A stretch of 64,000 bases of DNA from Butyrivibrio sp. Its GTDB lineage: Bacteria; Bacillota; Clostridia; Lachnospirales; Lachnospiraceae. This document shows, one piece after another, positions 60,170 to 64,000 of the stretch. Location of the stretch: the NCBI GenBank assembly GCA_016297265.1, contig JAEDHB010000002.1, positions 62,001 through 126,000 of the forward strand, in the 5' to 3' direction. The notes under the pieces are model-generated. The model did not search any database, was not told the DNA's origin, and was given only the letters and a program-made list of their open reading frames with translations. Position numbers and translations under genes: made by a program. Position 1 is the stretch's first letter, and the number at the start of each line of letters is the position of its first letter.

Positions 60170-61825
60170 CTATTCTACCCTCATATTTTCTATTGTATTA
60201 TACAGATTCACTTCGCCATACCCCCATTCTCTGTTCGGATATGATAAACCCTGTTTTCTGATGCAACCTGCAATTGTCATATTTTTGATTTCGGAAGTCT
60301 TGTAGTATTCAGGCTCTGTCTTTTCTGCTCCGTATTGCAAAATGAGTGCTGCCATCCCGGAAAAGAACGCCGCAGCAATGCTGGAGCCTGAAGCATCAAC
60401 ATAGTCATTGCCAAAATTATCCGGAACGATTATATCAACTCCGGGTGCCACAAAATCAGGTTTCACGAGCCCCATCGAATTGTAGCCCCTGCTTCCGTCA
60501 AGAGCTATACTGTTTTCACGGTGATTATATGCGCCCACGCAGGTACATTGACTGATATTTGCAGGATTCAATATTGTCATTTCAGGAGTTGAGGTGAGAA
60601 TGTATGTATTTCCCTCGAGAAATTCCCTATTGATAACCCATACATTATACTTTCCGCTGTAAATATCTCTTGAATATACATTAAACCGCCATACACCGGC
60701 CGCCGGTCTGTTCATCCTGACAGCAATCAGATTCTGTCCATATATAGCTTCATTTTGAAGATAATATACCTCAATTTCTGTATTTTCAAAAATAAAATTG
60801 ATAACAGTACTTTTTCCCGAACGGGCAGGAAGCTTATTGACAATCTGTCCGCTTGGTGAGATTATTTCCAGCAGATATACCTCCGGCGAAGAAGACCATA
60901 TTTCAAAAGCAAGACCTTTCTCATTATTGTCCACTCTTAGTTCAAAATAATCATTTTCCTTATTTCCCACAAAGCCTTCATAGTGGAGTCTCGCATTGCC
61001 TTCATTACCTGCCGCTAACGTTACGCATCTTCCGGAAATCTCACTTTCATCCTTAAGCATATCCCCCAGAGGCGAACCGCCGGAATGATAACCAAGACTG
61101 GTCCCTATCCCAAGCACAAAGGAGGAAAGCAACGCATTGTCCGTCACATATCGGGATGCCCATGCCAGTGCAAGCATGATATCAACCTCGGAATAAGCCG
61201 TTGCACCATCCTTTAGATAATATATCTCCCTAAGATACTGTTTTGCAGGCATCAGCTTAACCACAATCAAATCTGCACGGTACGCAACTCCGGAGAACAA
61301 AGCTTCGCGGTCAACATTTCCTGCCGCAATCCCTGCCATAGCGGTTCCGTGACCGATTTCATCACCGGGAATATCTGCATTTTCTTCAGTCAGTGCTTTC
61401 GTAATATCCTCACGGGTATAAATTTTATCATTTTCCTGATCGTACAATGCTCTTATCCGGCTGCGACCGTCACGCCCGATAAATGTGCTGTGTCTCCAGT
61501 TGATGCCCGTGTCAATAATTACCACACAGGTATTTTGTCCGCTCAAATTCAAAACGGGCTGTTCTCTCGTCGTCAAAATGCCTGAAGCATTGTTGGCCGA
61601 CAAATCACACAGCCCGTACAATTTCGGTAAGTAACCTAATTTAAGATTTTCATATGTAAAATTTCCAACATTTTTTACTCTGAAGGAACCGATAACCCAT
61701 TTGGAATTAACCGGATATATGCAGTAGTCTTCTTCCTTTTCAAGGTTTTTTCTTGTAAATGGACCTTCTCTGAAAATGTATTCGACATATTCATTTGAAC
61801 TAAGTGTTTTACCGCAATTACTCAT
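60170..61825 (-). CDS. Subtilisin-like S8 protease, CspBA-like
   Basis: A 551-residue serine protease with the complete triad: Asp in VIIDTGIN (near 107), His in EIGHGTAMAGI (near 157) and Ser in GSSIAAAFFSG (near 500). A prodomain of about 90 residues lies at the N-terminus, and a jelly-roll-like insertion sits between His and Ser, as in clostridial Csp germination proteases. No signal peptide. The start has no good ribosome binding site, but is only 20 bases after clpX, suggesting coupling. Proximity to cotJABC supports a role with spores; inference. Confidence 0.85.
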   Translation of the reverse strand: MSNCGKTLSSNEYVEYIFREGPFTRKNLEKEEDYCIYPVNSKWVIGSFRVKNVGNFTYENLKLGYLPKLYGLCDLSANNASGILTTREQPVLNLSGQNTCVVIIDTGINWRHSTFIGRDGRSRIRALYDQENDKIYTREDITKALTEENADIPGDEIGHGTAMAGIAAGNVDREALFSGVAYRADLIVVKLMPAKQYLREIYYLKDGATAYSEVDIMLALAWASRYVTDNALLSSFVLGIGTSLGYHSGGSPLGDMLKDESEISGRCVTLAAGNEGNARLHYEGFVGNKENDYFELRVDNNEKGLAFEIWSSSPEVYLLEIISPSGQIVNKLPARSGKSTVINFIFENTEIEVYYLQNEAIYGQNLIAVRMNRPAAGVWRFNVYSRDIYSGKYNVWVINREFLEGNTYILTSTPEMTILNPANISQCTCVGAYNHRENSIALDGSRGYNSMGLVKPDFVAPGVDIIVPDNFGNDYVDASGSSIAAAFFSGMAALILQYGAEKTEPEYYKTSEIKNMTIAGCIRKQGLSYPNREWGYGEVNLYNTIENMRVE

Positions 61826-61845
61826 TTTATTTTTAGTATATGCAA

Positions 61846-63255
61846 TTACTGCCCGATAAGTGCACCTCTGGCTTCAATAATAGGACCGCCCTTTTTCTCA
61901 ATGAAGTCCTCGGTAATTGTCACTTTGCCTATATTGCTGTCCTTTGGAATCTCATACATGATATCAAGCATGAAATCTTCAATAATCGAACGCAAGCCTC
62001 TGGCTCCGGTCTTCTTTTCAAGTGCCTTCTTTGCAATTGCACGGTATGCACCCTCTTCAAATTCAAGATCAACCTCGTCTATCTCAAGCAGTTTTTTATA
62101 CTGTTTCAAAATAGCATTCTTTGGCTCCTTAAGAATTCTCACAAGCATATCCTCCGTGAGTTCCTCAAGTGAATATATTACAGGAAGTCTTCCCAAAAAT
62201 TCAGGTATCATTCCGAATTCTCTCAAATCTTCAAGTGTAACTTTTTCAAGAATTGTAGGATCATTGTCATATTTATCCTTAAGATCTGCAGAAAATCCGA
62301 TAGACGCCTGCTTGTTAAGTCGTTCCTTGACAATATCTCCCAAATCCGGAAAAGCTCCGCCGCAGATAAAAAGAATATTGCGGGTATTAACCGTTGTAAG
62401 CGGAACCATTGCATTTTTGCTGTTGGCACCCACCGGAACCTCTACTTCACTGCCTTCAAGGATTCTTAATAGTCCCTGCTGAACAGACTCTCCGCTTACA
62501 TCCCTGCTTCTTGTCTCCTTCTTCTTGGCAATCTTATCTATTTCATCAATAAAAATAATACCGCGTTCAGCTTTTTCAACATCATTGTCAGCTGCCGCCA
62601 GGAGTTTTGACACAACGCTCTCTATATCATCACCGATATATCCGGCCTCAGTAAGTGATGTTGCATCCGTAATAGCAAGAGGAACATCTAACAGCCTTGC
62701 AAGAGTCTGAACCAGATATGTCTTTCCTGAACCTGTGGGTCCTATCATAAGCATGTTGGATTTCTGAATCTCAATGGAATCCATTGTATTAGTTGCAACA
62801 CGCTTGTAGTGATTATATACTGCAACAGAAATGACTTTTTTCGCCCTTTCCTGACCAATAACATATTCATCCAGCATTGCCTTAATCTGATGTGGTGCAG
62901 GTATTGCCTTTAAATCGATTGGCGGCAATGGTTTTTTCTTCTTTTTCTTAATCTTTTTGGCAGATGCCATCTCTCCAAAATCGGACAAATTCATAAAATG
63001 AATGCCCGGCATTCCTGAAAACTTCATTAAGTCATCATAATTTGTACTGTTCATTGAATCCAGTGTTTTCTGCATACAGTCAGTACAAACCGTCATATTT
63101 TGCGGCATCTCAATCATCTTGCCGGCTATGCTTTCCGGTCTGTGACAGAGGTAACATATTTTCTCATATTCATCATTATTATCGTCGGTATCTTCAATTT
63201 CCTCAACTTCAGCCATATCGTCATCAAGGATTTCATCATCTATATTATCTAACAT
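61846..63255 (-). CDS. ClpX-like unfoldase with acidic N-terminal extension
   Basis: A 469-residue AAA+ protein. Residues 1-30 are almost all Asp/Glu, about 34-62 is a zinc-binding pair (CYLCHRPES and CTDCMQK), then a KKKKKKP linker, and the ClpX core with GPTGSGKTYLV, pore loop EAGYIGDD, IIFIDEIDKIAKK, GLLRILEGS and FLGRLPV. AGGAGG precedes ATG 63255. The extra acidic leader and modified zinc region differ from standard ClpX, so it may be a second ClpX with its own adaptor choice. No clpP is adjacent; the subtilase follows in the same direction. Confidence 0.9.
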   Translation of the reverse strand: MLDNIDDEILDDDMAEVEEIEDTDDNNDEYEKICYLCHRPESIAGKMIEMPQNMTVCTDCMQKTLDSMNSTNYDDLMKFSGMPGIHFMNLSDFGEMASAKKIKKKKKKPLPPIDLKAIPAPHQIKAMLDEYVIGQERAKKVISVAVYNHYKRVATNTMDSIEIQKSNMLMIGPTGSGKTYLVQTLARLLDVPLAITDATSLTEAGYIGDDIESVVSKLLAAADNDVEKAERGIIFIDEIDKIAKKKETRSRDVSGESVQQGLLRILEGSEVEVPVGANSKNAMVPLTTVNTRNILFICGGAFPDLGDIVKERLNKQASIGFSADLKDKYDNDPTILEKVTLEDLREFGMIPEFLGRLPVIYSLEELTEDMLVRILKEPKNAILKQYKKLLEIDEVDLEFEEGAYRAIAKKALEKKTGARGLRSIIEDFMLDIMYEIPKDSNIGKVTITEDFIEKKGGPIIEARGALIGQ

Positions 63256-63279
63256 GGGTAAACCTCCTCATACGTTCAT

Positions 63280-63308
63280 ATCCTACCATATATGAATTCA
63301 TAATTCAA
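63280..63308 (-). promoter_or_regulatory. Possible SigA promoter of clpX-like gene
   Basis: Minus strand TTGAAT (63308-63303), 17-base spacer, TAGGAT (63285-63280), 25 bases from the start codon. Hexamers are imperfect. Confidence 0.4.
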
Positions 63309-63373
63309 TGGTAAGAGTTTCAATATTTGCCGAATATTTTTGGAAAAAAAAGCATTTCACACTGAAAACAGAT

Positions 63374-63399
63374 TATCCCCGGAGATACTTCCGGGGATA
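63374..63399 (-). terminator. Terminator of the HtrA-like gene
   Basis: TATCCCCGGA/TCCGGGGATA stem with a six-base loop, 20 bases after the protease stop, followed by ATCTGTTTTC on the minus strand. Confidence 0.7.
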
Positions 63400-63418
63400 T
63401 GAAGGGAATGGTTTCAAT

Positions 63419-64000
63419 CTATGTGGTAGGTTTTTCACCTAATTTAATCGTGTCAGTATATTTTTTAAATGTACCGTTTCTTTGTATTCTGTAATACTCA
63501 ATCTCGACCGAATCTCCCACCTTGTGATAGCTGAGTGCTTCAGTCAGTTTGTCAAAGCTGTCTATACCTATACCGTCAAAAGAGGTAATAATGTCATTTT
63601 CTTCGAGATTTATCTCTGCCGCACCACTTCCGTCACTGACGGAATTGATTAAAACACCAACAGGATAGCCGTATGTTGATGCAATATCAGAAGTGATACT
63701 GTACCCGGTTATTCCGATATAGCCTCTCTGATCCTCAGGAACAACATTTTTCTTCTCTGCAACTGCAATCTTGTTGATAATATCGCTTACTGAGTCGATG
63801 GAAATGGCATATCCCATGTTATCTGCCACAGCTGAACTGACTGTCACGGAGTTAATTCCGATAACCTCACCCTTTGAATTGAACATTGGACCGCCGCTGT
63901 TACCGTGATTAATTGATGCCTCGGTCTGAATAAGATGTTCATACACAGTGCCTTCAACATTTAACGACTTGTCAAGTGCGCTGATACAGCCCGTTGTAAC
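63419..64000 (-). CDS. HtrA/DegP-family serine protease (5' end off window)
   Basis: Partial frame of 194 codons open to the window edge. It shows TTGCISALD, NHGNSGGPMFN with the catalytic Ser, GYAISIDSVSDII, then a PDZ domain (about the last 105 residues: GYIGITGYSIT, NDIITSFDGIGIDSFDKL). Layout is that of HtrA-type envelope quality-control proteases; the catalytic His and Asp and the membrane anchor would be beyond 64000. A terminator follows. Confidence 0.95.
   Translation of the reverse strand, partial: VTTGCISALDKSLNVEGTVYEHLIQTEASINHGNSGGPMFNSKGEVIGINSVTVSSAVADNMGYAISIDSVSDIINKIAVAEKKNVVPEDQRGYIGITGYSITSDIASTYGYPVGVLINSVSDGSGAAEINLEENDIITSFDGIGIDSFDKLTEALSYHKVGDSVEIEYYRIQRNGTFKKYTDTIKLGEKPTT

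Overview
The window looks like a chromosomal segment of a low-to-mid GC Firmicute, most probably a member of the Lachnospiraceae (Clostridia). The signs are strong AGGAGG ribosome binding sites, T-box leaders on aminoacyl-tRNA synthetase genes, a CIRCE-controlled groESL operon, a cotJABC spore-coat operon, small families such as DUF4250 and DUF6062, and a four-gene cluster resembling the DUF5716/DUF5717 families. Family assignments come from reading translated sequence; no database search was run. I see no rRNA, tRNA, CRISPR array, insertion sequence or prophage. Most genes lie on the minus strand.

Layout. 1-4248: minus-strand operon of a GT2-GtrA fusion, a phosphodiester-glycosidase-like membrane protein, a single-pass membrane protein and a MoxR ATPase cut by the window edge. 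4307-7261: valS with a valine T-box leader. 7265-16951: one co-oriented run with a 4-TM protein, a polysaccharide deacetylase, rarA, and then a compact four-gene unit (about 1180-residue repeat protein, Hsp70/actin-fold-like protein, TPR protein, coiled-coil membrane protein) of unknown function. 17098-24933: DUF4250 gene, clpB, a putative glycosidase, larC and larB (nickel-pincer cofactor), and a zinc-ribbon membrane protein with tandem peptide repeats. 25060-30581: purA, groEL/groES, an OGG1-type DNA glycosylase, a small acidic membrane protein and a DUF6062 protein. 30662-35361: LTA-synthase-like sulfatase, DUF2225 protein and glnS.

35469-38228: on the plus strand, a tyrosine T-box leader, a permease and tyrS. 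38235-47167: a surface-polysaccharide group (aminotransferase, GtrA, GT2, acetyltransferase, acyltransferase with a G9 tract), aroB and a heterodimeric ABC exporter. 47203-52563: NiaR repressor, vWA membrane protein with an ECF sigma factor, and a three-gene ABC-2 transporter. 52678-57281: AraC regulator, a PdaB-like deacetylase and a GH3 enzyme with reversed domain order. 57282-57703: a gene-free stretch with a candidate promoter-driven small RNA followed by two 72-bp direct repeats. 57704-64000: a GGDEF protein, cotJABC, a Csp-like subtilase, a divergent ClpX and a partial HtrA protease.

The genes combine housekeeping (translation, chaperones, purines, shikimate), envelope building and sporulation. 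The least explained items are the four-gene Hsp70-like/giant-repeat operon (7265-14153), the promoter-hairpin-terminator RNA at 57359-57470, and the tyrosine T-box that controls a permease as well as tyrS.
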